From Leptoclinus maculatus (taxonomy: Eukaryota > Chordata > Actinopteri > Perciformes > Stichaeidae), in assembly GCA_032191485.1 (NCBI GenBank), contig JAVDOI010000040.1, positions 945,001-1,009,000 on the forward strand: a stretch of 64,000 bases of DNA, written 5' to 3'. The position numbers and the translations under genes were made by a program. Numbering within the stretch: the stretch's first letter is position 1; the number at the start of each line of letters is the position of its first letter. The notes beneath the pieces are model-generated. The model made no database searches. It saw nothing but the letters and a program-made list of their open reading frames with translations, and was not told the DNA's origin. Shown here in pieces: positions 20,314 through 33,598 of the stretch.

Positions 20314-20477
20314 CAGGGGAGAGCGCGAGCGCAGTCCCCCACTACCAGAAATTATGCAGTCGAGATTCCCACATTTGGGGAATTCGCAGTGGTCAGCACA
20401 ACCGGAGTGCAATGGCTGGGCCTCGCCCTGGGTGAACCACCTTCTTGATCATGGTATCTCCCCTGCCAGGTAAGTAT
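20314..20477 (-). ncRNA. RNU1: U1 snRNA, copy 6
   Basis: CGCGAGCGCAG for CGCGAACGCAG, altering the stem-loop IV loop. G18 form although the neighbouring U5 is UUAAG class. Confidence 0.97.
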
Positions 20478-21017
20478 GAGTTGGAAGAGACAGCGGCAGG
20501 GGCGGCATTCCCAGACATAGTACTCCGGATGACGGTTCCCAGATGGCATAATCCCAGAGTGCAGTCCTTTAGCATTAGCTTCCATTGGCAAGCTGTTTCT
20601 GCTTCTGAGAATGCAAACACAGCCCAGCAACCAAACGAAAGCCTAAAACCTAAGCATGCTAACAATGGAAGAATCTTCGGAACACATTTCTCCCACAAAG
20701 AAGGGAAAATATCAGTGAGAACACACAATCACTTTAGGCACATCCAGAAGGCCACACCCACTTATCTTGGCGAACCCGGGCAATTTGCATTACTCAACAC
20801 ACAGCTTCACAGCATACAACAGACACTGCTGCACAGCAATGCTTGCACTTTTCTGGACAAACTGCAAAAGAAATAAAGGCTACAAAAGGACCTCAACCCA
20901 CAATCTGACTCGGAGGACAGAAATTGGCATTCAGAGCTGGAAATGTCGCCAAGCAGTCAGGGCTGATGCATACAGTGATTTGAGGCTGGGAGCACAGCGA
21001 TGTTCCATGAGGGGCGT

Positions 21018-21771
21018 CAGACAGAACACAGATCACACAGATCACACAACACAGAGATCACACACAGAACACACACAGAACACAGATCACACAGAACAAA
21101 CACAGATCACAGATAGAACACAGATCACACACAGAACACAGAACACAGAGATCACACACGGAACACAGATCACACACAGAACACAGAGATCACACACAGA
21201 TCACAGATCACACAGAACACACACAGATCACAGATAGAACACAGATCACACACAGAACACAGAACACAGAGATCACACACGGAACACAGATCACACACAG
21301 AACACAGAGATCACACACAGATCACAGATAGAACACAGATCACACACAGAACACAGAACACAGAGATCACACACAGAACACAGATCACACAGAACAAACA
21401 CAGATCACAGATAGAACACAGAGATCACACACGGAACACAGATCACACACAGAACACAGAGATCACACACAGATCACAGAGATCACACACATCACAGATA
21501 GAACACAGAGATCACACACAGAAAACGGAACACAGATCACACACATCACAGATAGAACACAGAGATCACACAAAGAACACGGAACACAGATCACACACAT
21601 CACAGATAGAACACAGAGATCACACACGGAACACGGAACACAGATCACACACATCACAGATAGAACACAGAGATCACACACAGAACACAGAACACAAATC
21701 CCAGATCACAGACAGAACACAGATCACACAACACAGAGAACACACACAGAACACAGATCACACACACACAG
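21018..21771. repeat. ACAGATCACAC minisatellite, unit 6
   Basis: 754 bp, duplicate of unit 4 within the dimer. Confidence 0.93.
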
Positions 21772-21873
21772 CCTCTAAGATAGACAGCGAGACTCGTCAT
21801 TCATTACAGTGTGAAGTTAATCAACAGACTGATCCATTTGGATTGGTGTTTGGTTGTCCACAAGGCATTTGAG

Positions 21874-22061
21874 GAGTGCACCGTTCCCGGCAATGCTGCA
21901 ATACCGGGTCAATGCGTGGAGTGAACGGAGCAAGCCCCTTTTTCATCTCCCGATGCTAAAAATCTGCTTAATACGTTATCCTCATATAGAGGACATATCA
22001 GATATTAAACTGATAAGAACAGATACTACACTTGATCTTAGCCAAAAGGCCGAGAAGCGAT
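21874..22061 (-). ncRNA. RNU2: U2 snRNA, copy 6
   Basis: Majority sequence; lacks the private change of its dimer partner copy 4. Confidence 0.95.
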
Positions 22062-22235
22062 GACCCCCAACTGTTTGCTTCCTGTGTAAACCTCCTGACA
22101 CATTTCTCCCTTGTCATGGTGCAGTTCTTTCAATGGGTCATAGCAGTGGCTACAGGTTGGCACACCCATCCAAGCACTCCATGGTCAAGAACCTTGGTCT
22201 AGTTAAGGACAGCTTTTTATCTTTTCACAAGTGTA

Positions 22236-22355
22236 CAAGGCTCAGCCAAACGGCAAAGCCTGCTAAAAATAGGTTGAACTCATTGGTGTTCCTCTCCACG
22301 GAAGTCTTTAGTAAAAGGCGAAAGACTTGTGCGTTATGAAGAGAAACCAAAGTAA
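22236..22355 (-). ncRNA. RNU5: U5 snRNA, copy 6 (ACAAG class)
   Basis: Same as its dimer partner copy 4, including the ACACTCATGG variant in the PSE flank. Confidence 0.93.
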
Positions 22356-22571
22356 GTACAGCACTCTTGTCAAGAGCAGCCGAAGTCCCTAGTTGTCCCA
22401 GTCAAAACACTCATGGTAAGCCTAAATTGACGTGCCCTGTTCCAAATCTGAAGCCACACCCATTCCCATAATCCTGCCCACATCTTAAAGAGGGCAATAT
22501 TCTCCATTGTACTATTTCCTCCCCTCCAATCAAAAGTACAAACCACTTGATATTTTTTTCAACATGACAAT

Positions 22572-22735
22572 CAGGGGAGAGCGCGAACGCAGTCCCCCAC
22601 TGCCAGAAATTATGCAGTCGAGATTCCCACATTTGGGGAATTCGCAGTGGTCAGCACAACCGGAGTGCAATGGCTGGGCCTCGCCCTGGGTGAACCACCT
22701 TCTTGATCATGGTATCTCCCCTGCCAGGTAAGTAT
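22572..22735 (-). ncRNA. RNU1: U1 snRNA, copy 7
   Basis: CACTGCCAG variant and CCAAT-less upstream region, as in copy 5. Confidence 0.97.
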
Positions 22736-23298
22736 GAGTTGGAAGAGACAGCGGCAGGGGCGGCATTCCCAGACATAGTACTCCGGATGACGGTTCCCAG
22801 ATGGCATAATCCCAGAGTGCAGTCCTTTAGCATTTAGCACACAGCAAACAAGCTGTTTCTGCTTCTCAGAATGCAAACACAGCCCAGCAACCAAACGAAA
22901 GCCTAAAACCTAAGCATGCTAACAATGGAAGAATCTTCGGAACACATTTCTCCCACAAAGAAGGGAAAATATCAGTGAGAACACACAATCACTTTAGGCA
23001 CATCCAGAAGGCCACACCCACTTATCTTGGCGAACCCGGGCAATTTGCATTACTCAACACACAGCTTCACAGCATACAACAGAACCTGCTGCACAGCAAT
23101 GCTTGCACTTTTCTGGACAAACTGCAAAAGAACCTCAAGGCTACAAAAGGCTACAAAAGGCTACAAAAGGACCTCAACCCACAATCTGACTCGGAGGACA
23201 GAAATTGGCATTCAGAGCTGGAAATGTCGCCAAGCAGTCAGGGCTGATGCATACAGTGATTTGAGGCTGGGAGCACAGCGATGTTCCATGAGGGGCGT

Positions 23299-23812
23299 CA
23301 GACAGAACACAGATCACACAGATCACACAACACAGAGATCACACACAGAACACAGATCACACAGAACACACACAGATCACAGATAGAACACAGATCACAC
23401 ACAGAACACAGAGATCACACACGGAACACAGATCACACACAGAACACAGAACACAGAGATCACACACAGATCACAGATAGAACACAGAGATCACACACGG
23501 AACACGGAACACAGATCACACACATCACAGATAGAACACAGAGATCACACACAGAACACAGATCACACAGAACAAACACAGATCACAGATAGAACACAGA
23601 GATCACACACGGAACACAGATCACACACAGAACACAGAGATCACACACAGATCACAGAGATCACACACGGAACACGGAACACAGATCACACACATCACAG
23701 ATAGAACACAGAGATAACACACAGAACACAGAACACAAATCCCAGATCACACACAGAACACAGATCACACAACACAGAGAACACACACAGAACACAGATC
23801 ACACACACACAG
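23299..23812. repeat. ACAGATCACAC minisatellite, unit 7
   Basis: 514 bp, with a GAGATAACACAC interruption also found in many later units. Confidence 0.93.
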
Positions 23813-23920
23813 CCTCTAAGATAGACAGCGAATGAGACTCTCGTCATTCATTACAGTGTGAAGTTAATCAACAGACTGATCCATTTGGATTGGTGTTTGG
23901 TTGTCCACAAGGCATTTGAG

Positions 23921-24108
23921 GAGTGCACCGTTCCCGGCAATGCTGCAATACCGGGTCAATGCGTGGAGTGAACGGAGCAAGCCCCTTTTTCATCTCCCGA
24001 TGCTAAAAATCTGCTTAATACGTTATCCTCATATAGAGGACATATCAGATATTAAACTGATAAGAACAGATACTACACTTGATCTTAGCCAAAAGGCCGA
24101 GAAGCGAT
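23921..24108 (-). ncRNA. RNU2: U2 snRNA, copy 7
   Basis: Majority sequence. Confidence 0.95.
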
Positions 24109-24282
24109 GACCCCCAACTGTTTGCTTCCTGTGTCAACCTCCTGACACATTTCTCCCTTGTCATGGTGCAGTTCTTTCAATGGGTCATAGCAGTGGCTAC
24201 AGGTTGGCACACCCATCCAAGCACTCCATGGTCAAGAACCTTGGTCTAGTTAAGGACAGCTTTTTTTCTTTTCAGAAGTGTA

Positions 24283-24402
24283 CAAGGCTCAGCCAAACGG
24301 CAAAGCCTGCTAAAAATAGGTTGAACTCATTGGTGTTCCTCTCCACGGAAGTCTTTAGTAAAAGGCGAAAGACTTGTGCGTTATGAAGAGAAACCAAAGT
24401 AA
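24283..24402 (-). ncRNA. RNU5: U5 snRNA, copy 7 (ACAAG class)
   Basis: Class reference sequence; differs from its dimer partner copy 5, which is UUAAG class. Confidence 0.93.
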
Positions 24403-24618
24403 GTACAGCACTCTTGTCAAGAGCAGCCGAAGTCCCTAGTTGTCCCAGTCAAAACGCTCATGGTAAGCCTAAATTGACGTGCCCTGTTCCAAATCTGAAG
24501 CCACACCCATTCCCATACTCCTGCCCACATCTTAAAGAGGGCAATATTCTCCATAGTACTATTTCCTCCCCTCCAATCAAAAGTACAAACCGCTTGATAT
24601 TTTTTTCAACATGACAAT

Positions 24619-24782
24619 CAGGGGAGAGCGCGAACGCAGTCCCCCACTACCAGAAATTATGCAGTCGAGATTTCCACATTTGGGGAATTCGCAGTGGTCA
24701 GCACAACCGGAGTGCAATGGCTGGGCCTCGCCCTGGGTGAACCACCTTCTTGATCATGGTATCTCCCCTGCCAGGTAAGTAT
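24619..24782 (-). ncRNA. RNU1: U1 snRNA, copy 8
   Basis: GAGATTTCCAC for GAGATTCCCAC: the stem-loop III arm becomes GUGGAAAUC, replacing a G-C pair. Confidence 0.96.
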
Positions 24783-25322
24783 GAGTTGGAAGAGACAGCG
24801 GCAGGGGCGGCATTCCCAGACATAGTACTCCGGATGACGGTTCCCAGATGGCATAATCCCAGAGTGCAGTCCTTTAGCATTAGCTTCCATTGGCAAGCTG
24901 TTTCTGCTTCTGAGAATGCAAACACAGCCCAGCAACCAAACGAAAGCCTAAAACCTAAGCATGCTAACAATGGAAGAATCTTCGGAACACATTTCTCCCA
25001 CAAAGAAGGGAAAATATCAGTGAGAACACACAATCACTCTAGGCACATCCAGAAGGCCACACCCACTTATCTTGGCGAACCCGGGCAATTTGCATTACTC
25101 AACACACAGCTTCACAGCATACAACAGACACTGCTGCACAGCAATGCTTGCACTTTTCTGGACAAACTGCAAAAGAAATAAAGGCTACAAAAGGACCTCA
25201 ACCCACAATCTGACTCGGAGGACAGAAATTGGCATTCAGAGCTGGAAATGTCGCCAAGCAGTCAGGGCTGATGCATACAGTGATTTGAGGCTGGGAGCAC
25301 AGCGATGTTCCATGAGGGGCGT

Positions 25323-26063
25323 CAGACAGAACACAGATCACACAGATCACACAACACAGAGATCACACACAGAACAGAGATCACACACAGAACACAGATC
25401 ACACAGAACAAACACAGATCACAGATAGAACACAGATCACACACAGAACACAGAACACAGAGATCACACACGGAACACAGATCACACACAGAACACAGAG
25501 ATCACACACAGATCACAGATCACACAGAACACACACAGATCACAGATAGAACACAGATCACACACAGAACACAGAACACAGAGATCACACACGGAACACA
25601 GATCACACACAGAACACAGAGATCACACACAGATCACAGATAGAACACAGATCACACACAGAACACAGAACACAGAGATCACACACAGAACACAGATCAC
25701 AGATAGAACACAGAGATCACACACGGAACACAGATCACACACAGAACACAGAGATCACACACAGATCACAGAGATCACACACATCACAGATAGAACACAG
25801 AGATCACACACAGAAAACGGAACACAGATCACACACATCACAGATAGAACACAGAGATCACACACAGAACACGGAACACAGATCACACACATCACAGATA
25901 GAACACAGAGATCACACACGGAACACGGAACACAGATCACACACATCACAGATAGAACACAGAGATCACACACAGAACACAGAACACAAATCCCAGATCA
26001 CACACAGAACACAGATCACACAACACAGAGAACACACACAGAACACAGATCACACACACACAG
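25323..26063. repeat. ACAGATCACAC minisatellite, unit 8
   Basis: 741 bp, paired with unit 12 in the segmental duplication. Confidence 0.93.
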
Positions 26064-26165
26064 CCTCTAAGATAGACAGCGAGACTCGTCATTCATTACA
26101 GTGTGAAGTTAATCAACAGACTGATCCATTTGGATTGGTGTTTGGTTGTCCACAAGGCATTTGAG

Positions 26166-26353
26166 GAGTGCACCGTTCCCGGCAATGCTGCAATACCGGG
26201 TCAATGCGTGGAGTGAACGGAGCAAGCCCCTTTTTCATCTCCCGATGCTAAAAATCTGCTTAATACGTTATCCTCATATAGAGGACATATCAGATATTAA
26301 ACTGATAAGAACAGATACTACACTTGATCTTAGCCAAAAGGCCGAGAAGCGAT
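26166..26353 (-). ncRNA. RNU2: U2 snRNA, copy 8
   Basis: Majority sequence. Confidence 0.95.
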
Positions 26354-26527
26354 GACCCCCAACTGTTTGCTTCCTGTGTAAACCTCCTGACACATTTCTC
26401 CCTTGTCATGGTGCAGTTCTTTCAATGGGTCATAGCAGTGGCTACAGGTTGGCACACCCATCCAAGCACTCCATGGTCAAGAACCTTGGTCTAGTTAAGG
26501 ACAGCTTTTTATCTTTTCACAAGTGTA

Positions 26528-26647
26528 CAAGGCTCAGCCAAACGGCAAAGCCTGCTAAAAATAGGTTGAACTCATTGGTGTTCCTCTCCACGGAAGTCTT
26601 TAGTAAAAGGCGAAAGACTTGTGCGTTATGAAGAGAAACCAAAGTAA
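26528..26647 (-). ncRNA. RNU5: U5 snRNA, copy 8 (ACAAG class)
   Basis: Class reference sequence. Confidence 0.93.
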
Positions 26648-26863
26648 GTACAGCACTCTTGTCAAGAGCAGCCGAAGTCCCTAGTTGTCCCAGTCAAAAC
26701 GCTCATGGTAAGCCTAAATTGACGTGCCCTGTTCCAAATCTGAAGCCACACCCATTCCCATACTCCTGCCCACATCTTAAAGAGGGCAATATTCTCCATT
26801 GTACTATTTCCTCCCCTCCAATCAAAAGTACAAACCACTTGATATTTTTTTCAACATGACAAT

Positions 26864-27027
26864 CAGGGGAGAGCGCGAACGCAGTCCCCCACTACCAGAA
26901 ATTATGCAGTCGAGATTCCCACATTTGGGGAATTCGCAGTGGTCAGCACAACCGGAGTGCAATGGCTGGGCCTCGCCCTGGGTGAACCACCTTCTTGATC
27001 ATGGTATCTCCCCTGCCAGGTAAGTAT
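26864..27027 (-). ncRNA. RNU1: U1 snRNA, copy 9
   Basis: Majority G18 gene with the CCAAT-less upstream region. Confidence 0.97.
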
Positions 27028-27569
27028 GAGTTGGAAGAGACAGCGGCAGGGGCGGCATTCCCAGACATAGTACTCCGGATGACGGTTCCCAGATGGCATA
27101 ATCCCAGAGTGCAGTCCTTTAGCATTTAGCACACAGCAAACAAGCTGTTTCTGCTTCTGAGAATGCAAACACAGCCCAGCAACCAAACGAAAGCCTAAAA
27201 CCTAAGCATGCTAACAATGGAAGAATCTTCGGAACACATTTCTCCCACAAAGAAGGGAAAATATCAGTGAGAACACACAATCACTTTAGGCACATCCAGA
27301 AGGCCACACCCACTTATCTTGGCGAACCCGGGCAATTTGCATTACTCAACACACAGCTTCACAGCATACAACAGACACTGCTGCACAGCAATGCTTGCAC
27401 TTTTCTGGACAAACTGCAAAAGAAATAAAGGCTACAAAAGGACCTCAACCCACAATCTGACTCGGAGGACAGAAATTGGCATTCAGAGCTGGAAATGTCG
27501 CCAAGCAGTCAGGGCTGATGCATACAGTGATTTGAGGCTGGGAGCACAGCGATGTTCCATGAGGGGCGT

Positions 27570-28042
27570 CAGACAGAACACAGATCACACAGATCACACA
27601 ACACAGAGATCACACACAGAACACAGATCACACAGAACAAACACAGATCACAGATAGAACACAGATCACACACAGAACACAGAACACAGAGATCACACAC
27701 GGAACACAGATCACACACAGAACACAGAGATCACACACAGATCACAGATCACACAGAACACACACAGATCACAGATAGAACACAGATCACACACAGAACA
27801 CAGAACACAGAGATCACACACAGATCACAGATAGAACACAGAGATCACACACGGAACACAGATCACACACATCACAGAACACAGAGATCACACACAGAAC
27901 ACAGATCACACAGAACAAACACAGATCACAGATAGAACACAGAGATCACACACGGAACACAGATCACACACAGAACACAGAGATCACACACAGATCACAC
28001 AACACAGAGAACACACACAGAACACAGATCACACACACACAG
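27570..28042. repeat. ACAGATCACAC minisatellite, unit 9
   Basis: 473 bp; lacks the usual end block with AACACAAATCCCAG. Its duplicate, unit 13, is 7 bp longer by one GGAACAC. Confidence 0.93.
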
Positions 28043-28146
28043 CCTCTAAGATAGACAGCGAGACTCTCGTCATTCATTACAGTGTGAAGTTAATCAACAG
28101 ACTGATCCATTTGGATTGGTGTTTGGTTGTCCACAAGGCATTTGAG

Positions 28147-28334
28147 GAGTGCACCGTTCCCGGCAATGCTGCAATACCGGGTCAATGCGTGGAGTGAACG
28201 GAGCAAGCCCCTTTTTCATCTCCCGATGCTAAAAATCTGCTTAATACGTTATCCTCATATAGAGGACATATCAGATATTAAACTGATAAGAACAGATACT
28301 ACACTTGATCTTAGCCAAAAGGCCGAGAAGCGAT
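28147..28334 (-). ncRNA. RNU2: U2 snRNA, copy 9
   Basis: Majority sequence. Confidence 0.95.
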
Positions 28335-28508
28335 GACCCCCAACTGTTTGCTTCCTGTGTCAACCTCCTGACACATTTCTCCCTTGTCATGGTGCAGTTC
28401 TTTCAATGGGTCATAGCAGTGGCTACAGGTTGGCACACCCATCCAAGCACTCCATGGTCAAGAACCTTGGTCTAGTTAAGGACAGCTTTTTATCTTTTCA
28501 CAAGTGTA

Positions 28509-28628
28509 CAAGGCTCAGCCAAACGGCAAAGCCTGCTAAAAATAGGTTGAACTCATTGGTGTTCCTCTCCACGTCAGTCTTTAGTAAAAGGCGAAAGACT
28601 TAAGCGTTATGAAGAGAAACCAAAGTAA
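28509..28628 (-). ncRNA. RNU5: U5 snRNA, copy 9 (UUAAG class)
   Basis: CACGTCAGTC for CACGGAAGTC: on the RNA, GACUGACGUGG for GACUUCCGUGG. This changes the 3' side of the internal loop below the loop 1 stem and breaks one stem pair. Shared with copy 13. Confidence 0.9.
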
Positions 28629-28844
28629 GTACAGCACTCTTGTCAAGAGCAGCCGAGGTCCCTAGTTGTCCCAGTCAAAACGCTCATGGTAAGCCTAAAT
28701 TGACGTGCCCTGTTCCAAATCTGAAGCCACACCCATTCCCATACTCCTGCCCACATCTTAAAGAGGGCAATATTCTCCATTGTACTATTTCCTCCCCTCC
28801 AATCAAAAGTACAAACCACTTGATATTTTTTTCAACATGACAAT

Positions 28845-29008
28845 CAGGGGAGAGCGCGAACGCAGTCCCCCACTACCAGAAATTATGCAGTCGAGATTCC
28901 CACATTTGGGGAATTCGCAGTGGTCAGCACAACCGGAGTGCAATGGCTGGGCCTCGCCCTGGGTGAACCACCTTCTTGATCATGGTATCTGCCCTGCCAG
29001 GTAAGTAT
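28845..29008 (-). ncRNA. RNU1: U1 snRNA, copy 10 (G18C class)
   Basis: First copy of the second U1 class: TCTGCCCTGCC for TCTCCCCTGCC, giving G18 to C at the base of stem-loop I. The upstream region has AATCTCAGAG, which damages the ZNF143-like motif; shared with copy 14. Confidence 0.96.
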
Positions 29009-29548
29009 GAGTTGGAAGAGACAGCGGCAGGGGCGGCATTCCCAGACATAGTACTCCGGATGACGGTTCCCAGATGGCATAATCTCAGAGTGCAGTCCTT
29101 TAGCATTAGCTTCCATTGGCAAGCTGTTTCTGCTTCTGAGAATGCAAACACAGCCCAGCAACCAAACGAAAGCCTAAAACCTAAGCATGCTAACAATGGA
29201 AGAATCTTCGGAACACATTTCTCCCACAAAGAAGGGAAAATATCAGTGAGAACACACAATCACTTTAGGCACATCCAGAAGGCCACACCCACTTATCTTG
29301 GCGAACCCGGGCAATTTGCATTACTCAACACACAGCTTCACAGCATACAACAGACACTGCTGCACAGCAATGCTTGCACTTTTCTGGACAAACTGCAAAA
29401 GAAATAAAGGCTACAAAAGGACCTCAACCCACAATCTGACTCGGAGGACAGAAATTGGCATTCAGAGCTGGAAATGTCGCCAAGCAGTCAGGGCTGATGC
29501 ATACAGTGATTTGAGGCTGGGAGCACAGCGATGTTCCATGAGGGGCGT

Positions 29549-30062
29549 CAGACAGAACACAGATCACACAGATCACACAACACAGAGATCACACACAGAA
29601 CACAGATCACACAGAACACACACAGATCACAGATAGAACACAGATCACACACAGAACACAGAGATCACACACGGAACACAGATCACACACAGAACACAGA
29701 ACACAGAGATCACACACAGATCACAGATAGAACACAGAGATCACACACGGAACACGGAACACAGATCACACACATCACAGATAGAACACAGAGATCACAC
29801 ACAGAACACAGATCACACAGAACAAACACAGATCACAGATAGAACACAGAGATCACACACGGAACACAGATCACACACAGAACACAGAGATCACACACAG
29901 ATCACAGAGATCACACACGGAACACGGAACACAGATCACACACATCACAGATAGAACACAGAGATAACACACAGAACACAGAACACAAATCCCAGATCAC
30001 ACACAGAACACAGATCACACAACACAGAGAACACACACAGAACACAGATCACACACACACAG
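29549..30062. repeat. ACAGATCACAC minisatellite, unit 10
   Basis: 514 bp form with the GAGATAACAC interruption. Confidence 0.93.
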
Positions 30063-30170
30063 CCTCTAAGATAGACAGCGAATGAGACTCTCGTCATTCA
30101 TTACAGTGTGAAGTTAATCAACAGACTGATCCATTTGGATTGATGTTTGGTTGTCCACAAGGCATTTGAG

Positions 30171-30358
30171 GAGTGCACCGTTCCCGGCAATGCTGCAATA
30201 CCGGGTCAATGCGTGGAGTGAACGGAGCAAGCCCCTTTTTCATTTTCCGATGCTAAAAATCTGCTTAATACGTTATCCTCATATAGAGGACATATCAGAT
30301 ATTAAACTGATAAGAACAGATACTACACTTGATCTTAGCCAAAAGGCCGAGAAGCGAT
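30171..30358 (-). ncRNA. RNU2: U2 snRNA, copy 10
   Basis: CATTTTCCGATG for CATCTCCCGATG: the conserved GGGAGAUG after the Sm site becomes GGAAAAUG. Shared only with copy 14. Confidence 0.92.
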
Positions 30359-30532
30359 GACCCCCAACTGTTTGCTTCCTGTGTCAACCTCCTGACACAT
30401 TTCTCCCTTGTCATGGTGCAGTTCTTTCAATGGGTCATAGCAGTGGCTACAGGTTGGCACACCCATCCAAGCACTCCATGGTCAAGAACCTTGGTCTAGT
30501 TAAGGACAGCTTTTTATCTTTTCACAAGTGTA

Positions 30533-30652
30533 CAAGGCTCAGCCAAACGGCAAAGCCTGCTAAAAATAGGTTGAACTCATTGGTGTTCCTCTCCACGGAA
30601 GTCTTTAGTAAAAGGCGAAAGACTTAAGCGTTATGAAGAGAAACCAAAGTAA
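30533..30652 (-). ncRNA. RNU5: U5 snRNA, copy 10 (UUAAG class)
   Basis: Reference sequence of the UUAAG class. Confidence 0.93.
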
Positions 30653-30868
30653 GTACAGCACTCTTGTCAAGAGCAGCCGAGGTCCCTAGTTGTCCCAGTC
30701 AAAACGCTCATGGTAAGCCTAAATTGACGTGCCCTGTTCCAAATCTGAAGCCACACCCATTCCCATACTCCTGCCCACATCTTAAAGAGGGCAATATTCT
30801 CCATTGTACTATTTCCTCCCCTCCAATCAAAAGTACAAACCACTTGATATTTTTTTCAACATGACAAT

Positions 30869-31032
30869 CAGGGGAGAGCGCGAACGCAGTCCCCCACTAC
30901 CAGAAATTATGCAGTCGAGATTCCCACATTTGGGGAATTCGCAGTGGTCAGCACAACCGGAGTGCAATGGCTGGGCCTCGCCCTGGGTGAACCACCTTCT
31001 TGATCATGGTATCTGCCCTGCCAGGTAAGTAT
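30869..31032 (-). ncRNA. RNU1: U1 snRNA, copy 11 (G18C class)
   Basis: Reference sequence of the G18C class. Confidence 0.97.
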
Positions 31033-31572
31033 GAGTTGGAAGAGACAGCGGCAGGGGCGGCATTCCCAGACATAGTACTCCGGATGACGGTTCCCAGATG
31101 GCATAATCCCAGAGTGCAGTCCTTTAGCATTAGCTTCCATTGGCAAGCTGTTTCTGCTTCTGAGAATGCAAACACAGCCCAGCAACCAAACGAAAGCCTA
31201 AAACCTAAGCATGCTAACAATGGAAGAATCTTCGGAACACATTTCTCCCACAAAGAAGGGAAAATATCAGTGAGAACACACAATCACTTTAGGCACATCC
31301 AGAAGGCCACACCCACTTATCTTGGCGAACCCGGGCAATTTGCATTACTCAACACACAGCTTCACAGCATACAACAGACACTGCTGCACAGCAATGCTTG
31401 CACTTTTCTGGACAAACTGCAAAAGAAATAAAGGCTACAAAAGGACCTCAACCCACAATCTGACTCGGAGGACAGAAATTGGCATTCAGAGCTGGAAATG
31501 TCGCCAAGCAGTCAGGGCTGATGCATACAGTGATTTGAGGCTGGGAGCACAGCGATGTTCCATGAGGGGCGT

Positions 31573-32086
31573 CAGACAGAACACAGATCACACAGATCAC
31601 ACAACACAGAGATCACACACAGAACACAGATCACACAGAACACACACAGATCACAGATAGAACACAGATCACACACAGAACACAGAGATCACACACGGAA
31701 CACAGATCACACACAGAACACAGAACACAGAGATCACACACAGATCACAGATAGAACACAGAGATCACACACGGAACACGGAACACAGATCACACACATC
31801 ACAGATAGAACACAGAGATCACACACAGAACACAGATCACACAGAACAAACACAGATCACAGATAGAACACAGAGATCACACACGGAACACAGATCACAC
31901 ACAGAACACAGAGATCACACACAGATCACAGAGATCACACACGGAACACGGAACACAGATCACACACATCACAGATAGAACACAGAGATAACACACAGAA
32001 CACAGAACACAAATCCCAGATCACACACAGAACACAGATCACACAACACAGAGAACACACACAGAACACAGATCACACACACACAG
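31573..32086. repeat. ACAGATCACAC minisatellite, unit 11
   Basis: 514 bp. Confidence 0.93.
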
Positions 32087-32194
32087 CCTCTAAGATAGAC
32101 AGCGAATGAGACTCTCGTCATTCATTACAGTGTGAAGTTAATCAACAGACTGATCCATTTGGATTGGTGTTTGGTTGTCCACAAGGCATTTGAG

Positions 32195-32382
32195 GAGTGC
32201 ACCGTTCCCGGCAATGCTGCAATACCGGGTCAATGCGTGGAGTGAACGGAGCAAGCCCCTTTTTCATCTCCCGATGCTAAAAATCTGCTTAATACGTTAT
32301 CCTCATATAGAGGACATATCAGATATTAAACTGATAAGAACAGATACTACACTTGATCTTAGCCAAAAGGCCGAGAAGCGAT
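32195..32382 (-). ncRNA. RNU2: U2 snRNA, copy 11
   Basis: Majority sequence. Just upstream the sequence switches to the GTGTAAACC form of units 4 and 6, marking the end of duplication copy A. Confidence 0.95.
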
Positions 32383-32556
32383 GACCCCCAACTGTTTGCT
32401 TCCTGTGTAAACCTCCTGACACATTTCTCCCTTGTCATGGTGCAGTTCTTTCAATGGGTCATAGCAGTGGCTACAGGTTGGCACACCCATCCAAGCACTC
32501 CATGGTCAAGAACCTTGGTCTAGTTAAGGACAGCTTTTTATCTTTTCACAAGTGTA

Positions 32557-32676
32557 CAAGGCTCAGCCAAACGGCAAAGCCTGCTAAAAATAGGTTGAAC
32601 TCATTGGTGTTCCTCTCCACGGAAGTCTTTAGTAAAAGGCGAAAGACTTGTGCGTTATGAAGAGAAACCAAAGTAA
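32557..32676 (-). ncRNA. RNU5: U5 snRNA, copy 11 (ACAAG class)
   Basis: Matches copies 4 and 6, including the ACACTCATGG variant beyond the PSE core. Confidence 0.93.
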
Positions 32677-32892
32677 GTACAGCACTCTTGTCAAGAGCAG
32701 CCGAAGTCCCTAGTTGTCCCAGTCAAAACACTCATGGTAAGCCTAAATTGACGTGCCCTGTTCCAAATCTGAAGCCACACCCATTCCCATAATCCTGCCC
32801 ACATCTTAAAGAGGGCAATATTCTCCATTGTACTATTTCCTCCCCTCCAATCAAAAGTACAAACCACTTGATATTTTTTTCAACATGACAAT

Positions 32893-33056
32893 CAGGGGAG
32901 AGCGCGAACGCAGTCCCCCACTGCCAGAAATTATGCAGTCGAGATTCCCACATTTGGGGAATTCGCAGTGGTCAGCACAACCGGAGTGCAATGGCTGGGC
33001 CTCGCCCTGGGTGAACCACCTTCTTGATCATGGTATCTCCCCTGCCAGGTAAGTAT
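32893..33056 (-). ncRNA. RNU1: U1 snRNA, copy 12
   Basis: G18 with the CACTGCCAG variant and CCAAT-less upstream region, like copies 5 and 7. Confidence 0.97.
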
Positions 33057-33598
33057 GAGTTGGAAGAGACAGCGGCAGGGGCGGCATTCCCAGACATAGT
33101 ACTCCGGATGACGGTTCCCAGATGGCATAATCCCAGAGTGCAGTCCTTTAGCATTTAGCACACAGCAAACAAGCTGTTTCTGCTTCTCAGAATGCAAACA
33201 CAGCCCAGCAACCAAACGAAAGCCTAAAACCTAAGCATGCTAACAATGGAAGAATCTTCGGAACACATTTCTCCCACAAAGAAGGGAAAATATCAGTGAG
33301 AACACACAATCACTTTAGGCACATCCAGAAGGCCACACCCACTTATCTTGGCGAACCCGGGCAATTTGCATTACTCAACACACAGCTTCACAGCATACAA
33401 CAGACACTGCTGCACAGCAATGCTTGCACTTTTCTGGACAAACTGCAAAAGAAATAAAGGCTACAAAAGGACCTCAACCCACAATCTGACTCGGAGGACA
33501 GAAATTGGCATTCAGAGCTGGAAATGTCGCCAAGCAGTCAGGGCTGATGCATACAGTGATTTGAGGCTGGGAGCACAGCGATGTTCCATGAGGGGCGT

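Larger units (their letters stand above)
20314..24618. repeat. 4,305-bp higher-order dimer, second copy
   Basis: Second copy of the two-unit block that begins at 16009. Small differences (for example U1 copy 6 stem-loop IV, U2 copy 4 versus 6) show that the copies have begun to diverge. Confidence 0.9.
25050..32383. repeat. About 7.3-kb segmental duplication, copy A
   Basis: Four units recur at an offset of 8,276-8,283 bp. Shared private markers are minisatellite length 741 bp, U5 CACGTCAGTC (copies 9/13), U2 CATTTTCCG (copies 10/14) and AATCTCAGAG upstream of U1 (copies 10/14). The offset changes by 7 bp inside one minisatellite. Boundaries are approximate. Confidence 0.85.
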
